From the NCBI GenBank assembly GCA_036346255.1, contig CM070632.1, positions 34,064,657 through 34,128,656 of the forward strand: a stretch of 64,000 nt of DNA, given 5' to 3'. Source of the stretch: Ampelocalamus luodianensis. Taxonomy: Eukaryota; Streptophyta; Magnoliopsida; Poales; Poaceae. Below, piece after piece: positions 43,201-55,430 of the stretch (position 1 is its first letter; the number at the start of each line of letters is the position of its first letter). The position numbers were made by a program, and so were the translations under genes. The notes under the pieces were generated by a model. It saw only the letters and a program-made list of their open reading frames with translations. It had not been told where the DNA came from and did not search any database.

Positions 43201-44957
43201 GGCTCTGATGTTGTCGATTATGCGACAGCGGGACTTTCGGTCCCGCGCGTTTCACGCGGCGGCTTGCGGCGTTGTGCGCCACTAGCGATCGAACTAAAGG
43301 CACTATTAGCTGCGCAATAGCATTGCGCACCTAGGGGTAGTGGTCTTAGTGCTAGAGGTGGCCGTGCGGCTGGCCGAAAGTGAGCGGCGCCCAACACGGC
43401 AAATGCACAAACGTGAAAAGTAAAACTCCGCAGCTCATACAAGCATGTGCCCAAGATCCTAGGGACTAACTAGGAGCTACCTGAAGCTAGGAGAGGGCTT
43501 GAGGAAGCTTGAAGCAGCTGGAGGCTTGTCGGTGCCGGAGAAGAAAAAGGCGATGACACGGTTTGACGTAGAGATGAAGATCTGAGCAAAAAGAAGCAGG
43601 GTGAATGCTCGGGTTAGCTCAAGGGGCTTAATAGCAAGCTATAAGAGCAAGGAATTTGAGAATAGCCTACCAATTTGAAGTGGGAGGTGAAAGGTTCCCC
43701 TTAGGCCGAAAGTGAAGAGATCTCCAAACCCTAAAGTCGCTGTCGTGACATTTCCAAAATTAGTTGAGGGGAAAACCTAGTCATACCGAAAGACACCTAG
43801 TGACGCGCAAGGTTTAGTTTATTACCTCCTCGAGACCAAGTGAGCACGAAGATGTCTTTCGGGGGCGCGCTCTAGAGCTCCCGGACGGCACGATGGTGGT
43901 CCAAGTGCTACAAGCAACGAGAGCAGCTTGCATTAGCAAAAATGGAGAGGGCATAGAACAAGGAAGAGAAAGGCACCACCCGGTGGAGACTTACTTAAGC
44001 GAGGAGCTGGTACGAGCTTCCCTCTCCTCTGTCAACCGAGGAGAAGTGAGGGAGAATGGAGGGCTTCGAGGGGTGATAAAGCCAGAGAGTCGTTGGGGGT
44101 GAGTGCGGTGTGCAGAGGGGAAGCTCGGGGATAGGCCAACGGGCGCGGTGAGGTGATGGCGGCTCAGGTCGAAACGACCGCGTGGCGAGGAGGCTCTGCG
44201 CGAGCTCTGTCGCGAGGAGGAAGAAGGCTCTGACGCGTCGGTCCCGGCAGTCAGCGGCAGAAGGGGCGCGGCGCGGTGCGTAGCAATAGGTTTGATCAGC
44301 ACCGTTGAATTGCGAATGGACGGACGAGATGAGTGGGGGCATTCGGACAGTCGGCGGGGTGATTTAGATCGGACGCGGAGGCTTGATCCAACGGTCGCAT
44401 GTGAGGGTGCAGTTAGGCGGTGCGGTGCAGTCAGTTGGGTTGCGCCGGACTCGAGCCAGGGTCCGGTTCGGGTCGGTTGAACAGTACTAGGGTTTGACTG
44501 ATTGAATTTCTTTTGATTCTAGTTTGACCGGTGCTTTATAAATAGAAATAAATTTCATAAAATCATGAAATAATTTGTGGGGGTTCCTGGGATGATATAG
44601 TTCCCATAAAAATTATAAAACCCTACTGTTCATAATATAGTTTGTGATATTTAAATTCAAACATGTTGTATGTCTATAAATGTTGTTTGAATTTTAATGA
44701 GGTTCAAACTAGTCCGAAAAATTTGGGAAATTTTTTATTAATTCCTAATAATTAGTGTAGTATTTAAATAAATTGATTTCAGATGATGATCACAACTTGT
44801 TATCACTGATTTGAATTAAAAAAAATTTGAATTTTGATGTGTATGTTTACCTCAAATTAGATTTTCCAAGTACAATATATTATGAAATGATTTGAATTTG
44901 ATAGTGCAGGTTAGTGAAATACATATTAATCCAATTTAATTAGTTGGGGCTGTGACA
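40246..44957 (-). repeat. large 3' LTR of a Tekay-like element (about 4.7 kb)
   Basis: Minus strand starts TGTCACAGCCCCAAC at 44957, after a G-rich polypurine tract (complement of 44962-44971), and appears to end CCGGGGTCCCCACA at 40246. The segment at about 41160-41300 is the reverse of the block conserved in the other large LTRs (GGGTAAAG.., ATTCGAATAGCCGTGTCCACG). The GC-rich area 42900-44500 has open frames on both strands but no motif. The left boundary is inferred from the ending shared with the LTR ends at 53041 and 54227. Confidence 0.65.
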
Positions 44958-45129
44958 AACTCCCCCCCCCTTACAAAAGATCTCGACCCGAGATCTGGGT
45001 GGAGAAGAATTAGAAAGTTTTCATTAGAAGTTATAATTTATGTTGTCTTGATTTCCTTCAAAGATAGTGTTGACAGGTTATAATTTACATTAATATATTT
45101 TACCTTTCCCTTCTTGATACGAAGGCACT
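44958..45129 (-). other. polypurine tract and 3' untranslated stretch
   Basis: Between the pol stop (45130) and the LTR. A ten-base C run on the plus strand (44962-44971) is the likely polypurine tract on the minus strand. No coding. Confidence 0.6.
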
Positions 45130-46984
45130 TCATGCAGAGAAGAGTTCTGGATATGCTACTCGCATCCGGTCTTCACGTTCCCAAGTTGCTTCATTCTCCG
45201 TGTGGTTGCTCCATTGAACCTTGACGAACTTGATGTTGCGATTCCTAGTCTTACGCTCGGTTTCCTCAAGGATGCGAATCGGGCTCTCTCGATAAGATAG
45301 ATCGGGTTGCAAGTCGAGTTTATCCAACTCGGTCGCTTCCGTTGGGACTAGAAGACATTTCTTGAGTTGGGAGACATGGAAGACGTTATGCACGTCTGAG
45401 AGTGATGGCGCAACTCAAGCGGTATGCCACCGATCCCAACTTAGCTAGAATACGGAAAGGTCCAATATAGCGAGGTGCTAATCTGCCTTTGATTTGGAAA
45501 CGACGAACTCCTTTCATAGGAGAGACTTTAAGATAAACATGATCGTCCACTTCGAAACTCAACTCGCGACGACGACGATCGGCATATGACTTCTGACGTG
45601 ATTGAGCCGTCCTAAGTCGTTCGCGAATGACACGAACTTTTTCTTCAGCATCTTCCACCAAGGTTGGGCCATAGAATGGCCTTTCCCCGGCTTCGGACCA
45701 GTTCAAAGGTGTTCTACAAGCTCTCCCATACAATGCTTCGAATGGTGACATCTGAATACTGGATTGGAAGCTGTTGTTGTATGAGAACTCGGCAAACGGT
45801 AAACATTTTTCCCAACTATCGCTGTAGGATAACACGCAAGCCCGGAGGAGGTCTTCCAAAACTTGGTTTACCCTCTCAGTTTGTCCATCCGTTTGCGGGT
45901 GATAAGCGGAGCTAAAGGATAGGTTGGTTCCCATTGCTTGATGCAAGCAGTTCCAGAAATGAGAGGTGAATTGGGGACCTCTATCTGAAACAATCACCTT
46001 TGGTACACCATGGAGACAAACAATTCTGGAAATATAAAGTTCTGCTAGTTTGGCCCCGGTGTAAGTGGTCTTGACGGGAATAAAATGGGCAACCTTGGTT
46101 AAGCGATCCACAATTACCCATATAGAATCAAATCCAATTTTAGTTCTAGGAAGGCCGGTGATAAAATCCATGCCAACTTCTTCCCATTTCCACTGGGGAA
46201 TGGGCAGGGGATCTAGAGTGCCAGCTGGCTTCAAATGCTCAGCCTTGACTCTTTGACATAGATCGCACTCGGCCACATACTGTGCAACGTGCCGCTTTAT
46301 TCGGCTCCACCACAGTTTCTTTTTCAAATCTTGATACATTTTCGTACTCCCGGGGTGGATAGAGAATTTTGAGTTATGAGCCTCCTTGAGAATCAATTCT
46401 CTCAAGTGGCGATCAAATGGTACCACCATACTGTTTCCAAACCATAGAGTACCTTGTGCATCTTGCTTAAAACATTTTGCCTTGCCTTGTTTCATTAGTT
46501 CCAAAATTTGAGCCACTTCCGCATCAGTTTTCTGGGCTTCTCTAATCTGGTCCTCAAGTGTGCAAGTCACACTGAGGGCTGCAAGCGAACCTTCCTCAAC
46601 TATCTCCAGGTGTAGGTCTTGCAATGCAGCACATAAACCCGCAGAAAAAGGAGTTACCGACAAACAGTTGCACTGAGATTTTCTGCTCAATGCGTCGGCC
46701 ACGACATTAGCCTTCCCTGGATGATAATGGAGTCCCATATCATAATCTTTAATCAACTCAAGCCATCTTCTTTGTCTCAAGTTCAGGTCGGTTTGGGTGA
46801 AAATATATTTAAGGCTCTTATGGTCGGTGTAGATCTCGCAACGATTACCGATGAGGTAATGCCGCCAAATCTTCAAGGCATGAACTACAGCCGCGAGCTC
46901 TAGGTCGTGTGTGGGATAATTGGCCTCATGGGGCCTCAATTGCCTCGATGCGTAGGCCACCACTTGGCCGTCTTGCATAAGCAC
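45130..46984 (-). pseudogene. Tekay-like RNase H, integrase and chromodomain
   Basis: 46984-45386 is one long open frame: RNase H (QVVAYASRQLRPHEANYPTH, IYTDHKSLKYIFTQ, NVVADALSRKSQ), zinc HHCC (HPGSTKMYQDLKKKLWW, CDLCQRVKAEH), core (WEEVGMDFITGLPRTKIGFD, DRLTKVAHFIPVKTTY, SDRGPQFTSHFWN, HPQTDGQTERVNQ) with all DDE residues, then DHVYLKVSPMKGVRRF. A frameshift at about 45390 leads to 45393-45130: HNVFHVSQLKKC and the chromodomain FVKVQWSNHTENEATWE, ending FSA. The chromodomain binds histone marks in relatives. This is the best preserved pol of its lineage in the window. Confidence 0.9.
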
Positions 46985-47655
46985 ACAACCAAGCCCATGG
47001 CGAGATGCATCACAGTAGATATCAAAGCTCTTATGAATGTCCGGCGAAACAAGTGCACGGAGCTACATGGGCATTCTTTCGTGGTTTGGAAGCTTTGCTC
47101 GCGATACATTGTCCACTCGAATTTCTTTTCTTTCTTTAGAAGTTGGGTCATAGGCTTCGCGATTTTTGAGAAATTCTTGATGAACCTACGGTAGTACCCC
47201 GCAAGTCCAAGAAAACTACGAATGTCAGTGACACTTTTGGGTTGCTTCCACTCAAGGACATCGCGTACCTTACTAGGATCAACAGCGACACCGCCTTTAG
47301 ATAGGATGTGTCCTAAGAAACTAACCTCTCGAAGCCAAAACTCACATTTGCTTTGAATTTGGCGTCACGGTGATGGTGGCGAAGCTTTTCTAACACTAGT
47401 CTCAAATGTTGCTCGTGCTCAAGATCAGACTTAGAGTAGATAAGGATATCATCAATGAAAACCACTACAAACTGATCTAAGTATTCCATGAACACCGAAT
47501 TCATGAGGTTCATGAAATAGGCTCAGGCATTGGTCAAACCAAAGGACATGACCGTGTACTGCACAAACCGTAACGAGTAGAGAAGGCGGTCTTCGGAATG
47601 TCCTCGGTTCTAACTTTAATCTGATGGTAGCCTAACCTCAAGTCAATTTTGGAGA
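46985..47655 (-). pseudogene. Tekay-like reverse transcriptase, truncated
   Basis: Minus strand: VFSKIDLRLGYHQIKVRTED and KTAFSTRYG (47655-47560), then NLMNSVFMEYLDQFVVVFID, DILIYSKSDLEHEQHL (47513-47313) with the FIDD box, LGYFRRF-like pieces in other frames, and the DASRHGLG RNase H start near 47000. At least three frame changes. RT sequence before VFSKIDL, and all of protease and gag, is absent: the frame runs straight into a copia LTR at 47661. Confidence 0.8.
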
Positions 47656-47660
47656 ACACC

Positions 47661-49223
47661 TCAAAAATTCTACCACGTAAACTAGGAGGCCAAGTAAGAA
47701 GATGATCACAGATCGTTACCACCAGACGCGCAGTGCAGCGAAAGAAGAGTTGGAGTAGCCTGATCCAACATAGAGTGCATCGATGAAGTGGCCGTAGTCG
47801 ATCATCCACCGTAATTGATTGTCCAGCGAAGTCAAACATCCAACATAGTCGATCGTCCTCGATACCGATCATCACTTCCAGTAACCAATTGCGATCCTTG
47901 TGAAGTCGTGGATCATCCTTAAGCGCAATAGCAACCGCAGTAGCGCCTCTACGTTATCCACACGTCCAGGGGAGGAACACCGTAAACCGGTGTGCTAGCA
48001 CCAACTCGCACGGTAGAGTCTCTCTCAAGAAGGTGGTGGCTAGGGTTTCAGTAGAGCGACTCACGTCTCATGTGTATCTCATCGCTATTGTCGCTCCCAC
48101 AATAGCCTCATGCATCCTCTTTATATAGAGCTCATGACGGATTCCATCCAAACACGTTTGTTCTAACCCGTTAAGTGTGTGACCCTATAGGTTCGTGCGT
48201 ATTCGGTTGTGACTCGGAAACACCTTTCCGACCACGAGTCGTTAACATCTCTTAGCAAGACATAACGATTCCCAAATACACACAAATTATATCAGACGAA
48301 GCTTAATGCAATATGATCTACAACCAAGTCCTCATTGCTGATGACTAGCTCATATCTCTATACGATCAGTTCGTAACTCCTTATGACCACTCAGTGATTA
48401 TATTCGACCAGACTACTATCAGCTTGTATCTCCATACGACCAGTCCGTACCTGTTCGAACTAAACGATCTGCTTGTGTATTCTTCCTTTGCCATACGATA
48501 TCTGGTTGAACTCTAGGTGAAGTATTATGTCATCCATGGACTGTTCAATACTTTCTCGATCGAGTGTCGAATAACTTCATATGGTCGAACTCTTCGACCA
48601 CCAGTGGCATGTCCATACACTTTCTTTATCCGATCACATCGAGGGGCCCAGAGATATCTCTCCTGTTATGTTAGGAGGGGCAAATCTCATATCCGACCAC
48701 TCACATCCCTCCATATGTTTCATAGCATACCCGAAAGCTACCTTTATAACTACCCGATTCTGAGTAGTGTTTGGTAATATCTAAGAGTGCTTTTACACAT
48801 GTAGGGAACCATGCTGATATCAGGTCTAAGGGTTATACAACATGATTGCTTGAGACCAACTAATGACACATAGAATCATAACAATCAATAGTGTCTCAAG
48901 GTGGTCTATCCAGCACCATATTCTCTACATGTGTTCACATTATTGATTCGATATCCCTATATCTATGACCGATGAAACGTGGTCATCAATCAATACATGT
49001 GATGATCGATGAGTCACTGGTGTTCCGGCCAGTGATATCCGATCAGGGATAAATTTAGAACGATATCATATAAGTTAAAAGAGCTTCACCAACAAGTCAC
49101 ATACTTGTTGATCTATATAACTGTTGATTCATTCAAAGAACATAATAACATTTATTCAATAACTTATAAATATAGACGTGATACAATCATCTCTATGATT
49201 ACCTCTAGGGCATATCACCAACA
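47661..49223 (-). mobile_element. copia solo-type LTR (1563 bp)
   Basis: Minus strand starts TGTTGGTGATATGCCC at 49223 and matches the LTR of copia element B (7083 to 5540) over its whole length. TATATAA at 48121-48127. No copia coding sequence beside it. Its flanks differ: Tekay RT on one side, another gypsy LTR on the other, with no target duplication seen. It therefore marks a rearrangement or a truncated element rather than a clean insertion. Confidence 0.8.
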
Positions 49224-52200
49224 CCTTTCCACCACCGCCGTTGCTTACCATCGACAAGCCACTCAAATGAATTCCCGACATGATTAAGGTCATTTTCACC
49301 ATCCTTAAGCTTCCCTGAAGCTATTCCCCTGCTCCATTTCAGCCCGATTACGCCGAGAAGCTTGATCACCGTGAAGCTTGATGCCACCACCTCTATTCAT
49401 CACCGTCCGGCCACCCCAAGTCATCTCCGATCTCATCATCCTCACCTTCGTGATCGTGGTGAGCCCCTAAACCTTATGCACCGTTTAGTTCGCCTCGGGG
49501 GAGTAGGTTGCACTGTTGAACCCGTAGCCATCCATGGTGTCGCAGCAGAAAACATCGTCGGCTCACCTTCAGTGACCCTAGGTCCACGCGCCCGGCCTAT
49601 TAGCACCGGTTTGGACTCACTGAGTCCAGTGCACCTAGCCTTTAGCCCGGAAGACGCCTCCTACGCGAAGCCCATCGTAGACCCGAGGCACTCCGCCGCT
49701 CCTCACTATTGTGACACCGCCTCCGGCTATCTCCCTTGCTGCCACCACCACACATAGCTTCGCTAGGCTACCCTCTTCCCATTCTACCACTCAACATCAC
49801 CGTTCATCACGCCATTCGCCACTGGCGAGTTCGCCATCGCGCTCGACCGCGCGCCCTATTCTTCCTTCTCTCCCTCTCACTGATAGTGCATCCCACTCGC
49901 ATTTAGGATTTGATTAACGTTAATAACAATGCTTAAGTGTATTAAGTCACGAACAAGTGAGACCAATTTAAAAATAATAAAAAATCTAATTGTAAATGTG
50001 TTTAGTAAATGAGTCACTGACATGCGGGACCCACCTACTTTTTTTGGTATAAAACATGTTTTAAAACCCAAGGGGCTCACAAGTGGACCCCGCCTATCAA
50101 CATGTTAAAAACCAAATTAGGTTTAATCATTTAGTTAATATTTAATGAGTCTATAACTTGTGAGACAACCAATTTTTCGTAAATAAAATCAAGAAATTAA
50201 AATATGACAGACTGACAAGTAGGTCCCACATGTAAGAAAATGATTTCTAGAAAAATGGAAAAATAAAAAAGCCATCTTCAGTATAAAGGAAGTACACTTT
50301 TTCTATTGGAAAGCGTAAATTTCATGAAATACACTTCCGACGTCACCCTTTAATTATTTTCAGGATTTTTCAAACTGAGAAAAATGGAAATGCTAAGAAC
50401 TTTTGCATATGAACTACAAATTGAATGAATCTTTTTTTTTCCCTAAATTCATATAAAATCATGCTCTAACTTAATATGAAAAAATATTTGGATTTTGTTG
50501 TTGAATTTATTTTACTACTTGTGATTTGTTATCGACACTTTTGAATAGACGTCAGAAACGCAAACGAAATATTTGACGACCAAGCGACCTCATTCTTTGA
50601 GAAACCAGAGCAAGGTAAGCACCTCCTTTGACCATGTTGATCCCATTATTTCGATTATTTTACTTTATATTGCAAAATCTATTATGCATGCGTGTATGTT
50701 TGGCTAAAATTGCTATATTTGTGGTTATCGGTAGTTAAATTATTGTTGTATGCATGATCCTCCTTGATATGTTGATATATTTACTATTGATGTCTTTAGG
50801 ACATGGATTAGACAATAGATGATATCAATTTTGGTATTTCGACTATGAATAGCGAATAGATACTTAGTCGGGCTAGCTTTCACTAAATTTGAACACTTGG
50901 TGAAAATTGTGTATGGATTTGGGAGATTTTGAAATGTTGGACCAGAGGGACTACCTCTGTTAATTTGTATAAAAATGAAAATGAAAAGCTTAGTTTTTGA
51001 CATGGACGAGTTATATTATGAACTAAGAAGTGTAAGAGGTGTATCTCACAAGTAGATAGAGGGAGATCCTCGCTCGGGTCGATTAAGGACCGAACACCGG
51101 TGTATCCAACCTAATCGTAAGTGTACAACCACACGACTGAACTGGGGTAGTCTTAGCTAATTAAGTTATCTTGGTCTAGCCATGCATGTTGGTAGACCGC
51201 AGTAGTACAAGCATGTCTAGGTATGTTTGCTCGAAGGGACTCCCTTCACCGAGATGCTGGGACCAAAGCCTTCTGATATGGTGAATGCCTCACTGAGACG
51301 GGGGGTACCAGGGTGAAGTGAGGGTGTTTCATTCACCGAGCTAGTGCAAGGTTAGGACTAGGTGATGAAAAAGCTTCATTACGAACTCTAGACTGCTTAC
51401 TAACATGTTGTGAGCAGTGGTGTTGACAGATGTCAAACAATCTAGAGAGCTCATATTGTGTGGGTAAAGTTGTACTCCTCTACAGAGTGTAAATCTATTT
51501 AAATAGCTAGGCTTGCAGTCATGAGCATGCTAAGTGCGGTCACATCGAGTATAGTCTCTACCTTTGCAAAAACGGTTTATTCGAAAATGTTAGGATGGTT
51601 GGTTGGTGTAAGTTTCATGTCTATGGCTGATAATAAAATGATGATCACAACTGAGGAGGGTTGTGAATTTACTATTGTTAAGTCACATACTTGTTATTTC
51701 ATTATCTGTCAATTGCTTTGTAAAATTTCCGTTGCAAATTATTATATGTCGATATTGCAAATAAAACTTGCTTAATGCTGAAAACAACTTGTAGTGCATA
51801 GCCATATCCTTTCATAGCCTTGTATTTATATGATGTTGCGATACACTACAAGTCTTGCTGAGTACAAAATATACTCAATTAAATTGTTGACCAGAGTATG
51901 AGGATAACCCGATTTCGAACAACGCGTTCTTTGCACACAGTACGGATAGTACAGTGGACGGGTCTTGCTAGAGTTTGGTCCTTATTGGTTGTCTGAGGTA
52001 TGGATGGGCATACAGCTGGACATTTTGGGTTTAATTGCTATGCTTCTGTTGTTTACTTCGCTACTTGTGTTTTAATTTGGCTGGTCGGCCATGTAATATA
52101 AATTTGTCATGTAAACGCTTAAGTTCAATATCCTATATTTCTTTCATGTTGTATGTATAATGTGTATAAATGTGATTATCAATGTTGTGGATGTGTGTAC

Positions 52201-52271
52201 TAGCCACTGATCATGAGACTAGTACGGTACACACATGAGGGCTTTAGATATTCAAAGCCTGGGGTCCAACA
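49224..52271 (+). repeat. gypsy LTR copy A, 5' end uncertain
   Basis: Similar to solo LTR 2 from about 50560 (GACCAAGCGACC, GAGCAAGGTAAGCACCTCC) through the conserved block (51060-51520) to its end GGGGTCCAACA at 52271. The first part (49224-49890) is GC-rich with a 131-codon open frame (49362-49757) but no protein motif, which fits an LTR leader. The left end is cut by the copia LTR. Confidence 0.65.
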
Positions 52272-52370
52272 GCGGCACACAGTGTGGGCGATGCGCTAGG
52301 AGGAATGGCAGGTGGTGGGGTTGCGAAGGGGCGCGGGAGAGGTGTAGGGGGGTGTTGCGATTTAAGTGCT
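52272..52370. other. G-rich filler between LTR ends
   Basis: About 100 bases, GGTGGGG-rich, between LTR copy A and the partial copy B. Origin unknown. It may be a retroelement leader piece. Confidence 0.35.
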
Positions 52371-53041
52371 CTTTATTTATTTGCTATTTATTAAGATGCG
52401 GATCGCAGCCGAGGAGGGTTGCGATTTGCTATTTATTCAAATACTTGCTATTCTTTATCTATTTAAATGTTCTTTAAATTTATATTGCAAAGTACTATGT
52501 ATTGATATTGCAAATAAAACTTGCTTAATGCTGAAAATAACTTGTAGCATAGAGCCTCATCCCTCATTAGCCATGCACATATATAAATTTTGCGATACAC
52601 TAGAAGTCTTTCTGCGTACGCAATGTACTCAATATTGCTTAAATTGTTGTTCTGAGTTAAAGGATGAGCCTGTGCCAGACGACACATTCTTTGCACACAA
52701 TACCGGAGGGTTCGGTGAAGGGTCATTCTAGGACTTGTTTTCTTATCGGTTGCCTGAGGGTTTGGATGGGCATACTACTGGACTTTTGGTTTATATACAT
52801 GTTATACTTCCGCTGTTTAATTCGCTACTTCTGATACTTGTTATTTTATTTAGTCGGTCGGCCATTTATCATACTCTGTGATGTAATCGTTTAAGTTAAG
52901 TACCATATTTGTTTCATATTGTATGTATATTGTGTATGGATGTGTATGACAAAGTTATGGATGTGTGTACTTGCCATTGATCATGGGACTAGTACAATAC
53001 ATACACGAAGGTTTCGGGTATTCCGCGCCCGGGGTCCGACA
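52371..53041 (+). repeat. gypsy LTR copy B (3' part only)
   Basis: Parallels 51630-52271 (GAGGAGGGTTG, AATAAAACTTGCTTAATGCTGAAAA.. phrases) and ends CCCGGGGTCCGACA at 53041 with a primer site after it, so it is the 5' LTR of an element. Confidence 0.8.
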
Positions 53042-53045
53042 GCGT

Positions 53046-53058
53046 TGGTATCAGAGCC
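53046..53058 (+). other. tRNA-Met primer binding site
   Basis: TGGTATCAGAGCC four bases after the LTR end. It shows that copy B is a 5' LTR. Confidence 0.85.
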
Positions 53059-53967
53059 ATACTAAGTGTAGGATAAGCCCTAGCTAGAATGACCGTTATA
53101 TTAAGATTTGGTTTTTCTAAATGCAACTTATTTAAATTATGAGAATAATTGTGAAAATATAAGAGTTTTTGCTAATTTTTGCTCTCCTAGCATTCTCCTG
53201 TCACCTAAGTCCTTCTTTGTCTATCTCTTGTCATCTTGCTTCAAAATAATCGTACTTTTGGAAAGAGATGTGCTATCTGAAAATAAATATTTTTACATAT
53301 TCAAAGCATTAAAACAGAGCCAAAATGTTTTGGAAAAGTCCCTAAAACATCCTACATGAAGGTCTTTTGAAAACCCATTCTTAAACTAGCAAAAATGTCA
53401 CTCTAGATGGCTCTTTACGGAAATTTTAGAACCTAGTTATATTCTGAAAATAATGTGATATACTATTCTTTAACCCCCTCCTACCTTCATGTGGTGTTGA
53501 ATTGATTGGATATTATAGAGGTCTATTTATACATAAAGAACAAGGGGCATTATAAGTTGAAAATAAACCTTAGGTGTTGGTTCAATATTGTAGAGAATGA
53601 ATAAAAATTTGTGCTACAATTCTTTTATTGTCTTGGTGTCATTTAATATATCTGTTTCTCATTATACGTAGAAATGATCATTAACTTTCACTTTTCTTAA
53701 ATTGTAGATGACCACCCCATGGGAACCACAGTACCACACTAACGCATTTGAGGAGGGCACGCTGCAACACACCTACAGCGAATCCATTGGCCTCATATGC
53801 CGCTATACACCATCCTATGCATGCCCTCCAGTACGGTATCCACTGAGTACATTACCCAGGTGCTTATTCAGGGACGGCACTTTGGAGATCCCTCTTTCCA
53901 CTACTACAGACAGGGCTTTTGCGCCCTGATGTCGTTTTACGATACGGCCTACGTCGCTATCGTGTGC
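53059..53967 (+). other. remaining internal region of the copy B element
   Basis: AT-rich leader, then a 73-codon frame at 53708 (MTTPWEPQYHTNAFEEGTL) that could be the start of gag but matches nothing I know. At 53968 the sequence jumps into another LTR 3' end, so nearly all of gag-pol was deleted. Confidence 0.5.
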
Positions 53968-54227
53968 CTGGACTTTTGGTTTATATATCTGTTATGCTTT
54001 CGCTGTTTAATTCGCTACTTCTGATACTTGTTATTTTATTTAGCCGGTCGGCTGTGTATCATACTCTATGATGTAATTGTTTAAGTTAAATACCATATTT
54101 ATTTCATGTTGTATGTATATTGTTTATATGTATGCCAAAGTTATGGATGTGTGTACTAACTATTTATCATAGGACTAGTACGGTACATACACAAGGATTT
54201 TGGGTATTCGATACCCGGGGTCCGACA
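53968..54227 (+). repeat. gypsy LTR copy C (3' end only)
   Basis: GGACTTTTGGTTTATATA to CCCGGGGTCCGACA, close to 52780-53041. It would be the 3' LTR remnant of the deleted element. Confidence 0.8.
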
Positions 54228-54945
54228 GTCTCAATTATGATATGTCCTATTCCAAGATCAGGGCAGCTTGATGGCCCTTCAAACAGACTACAGTTCCAGC
54301 ATTAAGAGCATCAAATAAAATAGGACAGTGTCCAGCCCCTGCTACTGCCACTTCCCCCATGCAGTCCCGTATTACAAAGCCCCATCCACCTGATCCCGAT
54401 TCCTGCAGGTAAGCACCATCAATATTAATCTTGAGATTATCTCGTGCAGGAGGCTTCCAGCCCTACTGTGAATTAGATCGTGACTTCTTTTCAACATCGA
54501 AGTCGTTGAGAAATTCTTCAGTATGCCATCTGATTACAAAGGCTAATCAGAAGTAGTTCTCCTAGCTCCCCCTTCTCTGACATTGTTCCTTTCTGCCCAC
54601 CATTTCCACAGCAAAGTGATCACCAAGGTCTGCACTTTCGATTCCATGCCTAAGATCTCCCGGGTCACCTCTTCTGCATTACAACATCTGTACAGCTTCT
54701 CTCTTATTGCATTCAAATTCAGTTCTACTTCTGTCCAGATATCCTTCACATACTTACAGCGAAAATAAAGATGCCCTCTCCATCCTCATTGCGTCGGTGA
54801 CACAATGGACAGATAGGATCATAGGATCAACAAGTACCCCTCGCTCCTCCTCAGATTGCGCCTTAAAGCTAGACTATTATGAGACATTCTCCACAGGAAG
54901 TTCTTCACCTAGCTAGAACAGATTTGGTCTTTTACGATGAAAAGT
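54228..54945 (-). pseudogene. LINE ORF2 tail: zf-RVT and RNase H-like domain
   Basis: Minus strand from 54945: VKNFLWRMSHNSLALRRNL with a zf-RVT character, HLYFRCKYVKDIW, then 54749-54543 (KDIWTEVELNLNAIREKL, ILLWLWW-type TLLWKWWAERNNVREG). After a frame change an RNase H-like domain follows: WKPPARDNLKINIDGAYLQE, SGGWGFVIRDCMGEV, HCPILFDALNAG, ending where the LTR begins. Such tails are usual in plant L1-type LINEs. The RT itself and the poly(A) tail are absent. Confidence 0.75.
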
Positions 54946-55430
54946 TTCATGACAGAAAGCAAAAATGTCATGCATAGTGAATCATTAGTGACATTCCTAG
55001 TGATTCGTCATGAATCTGGGGTAGGGCAGGTTGGGCAGTTACTTTTGTGAAAACTTATACTTTTTCGTCATAAAAAATACAACAATATATGATGATTGTA
55101 TATGTTCGTCGTTAAATATCAAACTATCTGTGACGATGAGTGTCACGGGCTCGGTCTTAAGACCGCAGGTCGTAGCTATGTGCGGCCGGAGGTCGCCTGG
55201 AGCGATTGTCGTGATCAACTGGTCGATCCGTCGTGAAGTTCAGAGAAGAGGAGACGTAGGAAGAAAGGAACCGAAAGCAGAATTGAAGATAGAATATTTG
55301 AGTTTGAAGAGATAAATTCTTGTCTAACCCTTGAATTACAATGTATAACTCTTATAGCAATGCTAGCTAACCTATCTCTGGAAACAAAAATAAAACAAGG
55401 AAATCTGATAACCTATCCGATTACAACTCT
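54946..55430. other. non-coding, likely Reina LTR remnant
   Basis: 55140-55430 follows the Reina pol stop on the minus strand, so a short LTR is expected here. TGTCACGGGCTCGG at 55140 could be its terminus. 54946-55139 shows no motif. Confidence 0.35.

Noticed and set aside
43893..44480. Open frames of 60-115 codons
   Set aside because: Inside the large minus-strand LTR (40246-44957). Composition-driven, no recognisable protein.
49362..49757. 131-codon plus-strand frame
   Set aside because: Leader-like GC-rich LTR sequence. No conserved motif, and similar leader zones occur in the other large LTRs.
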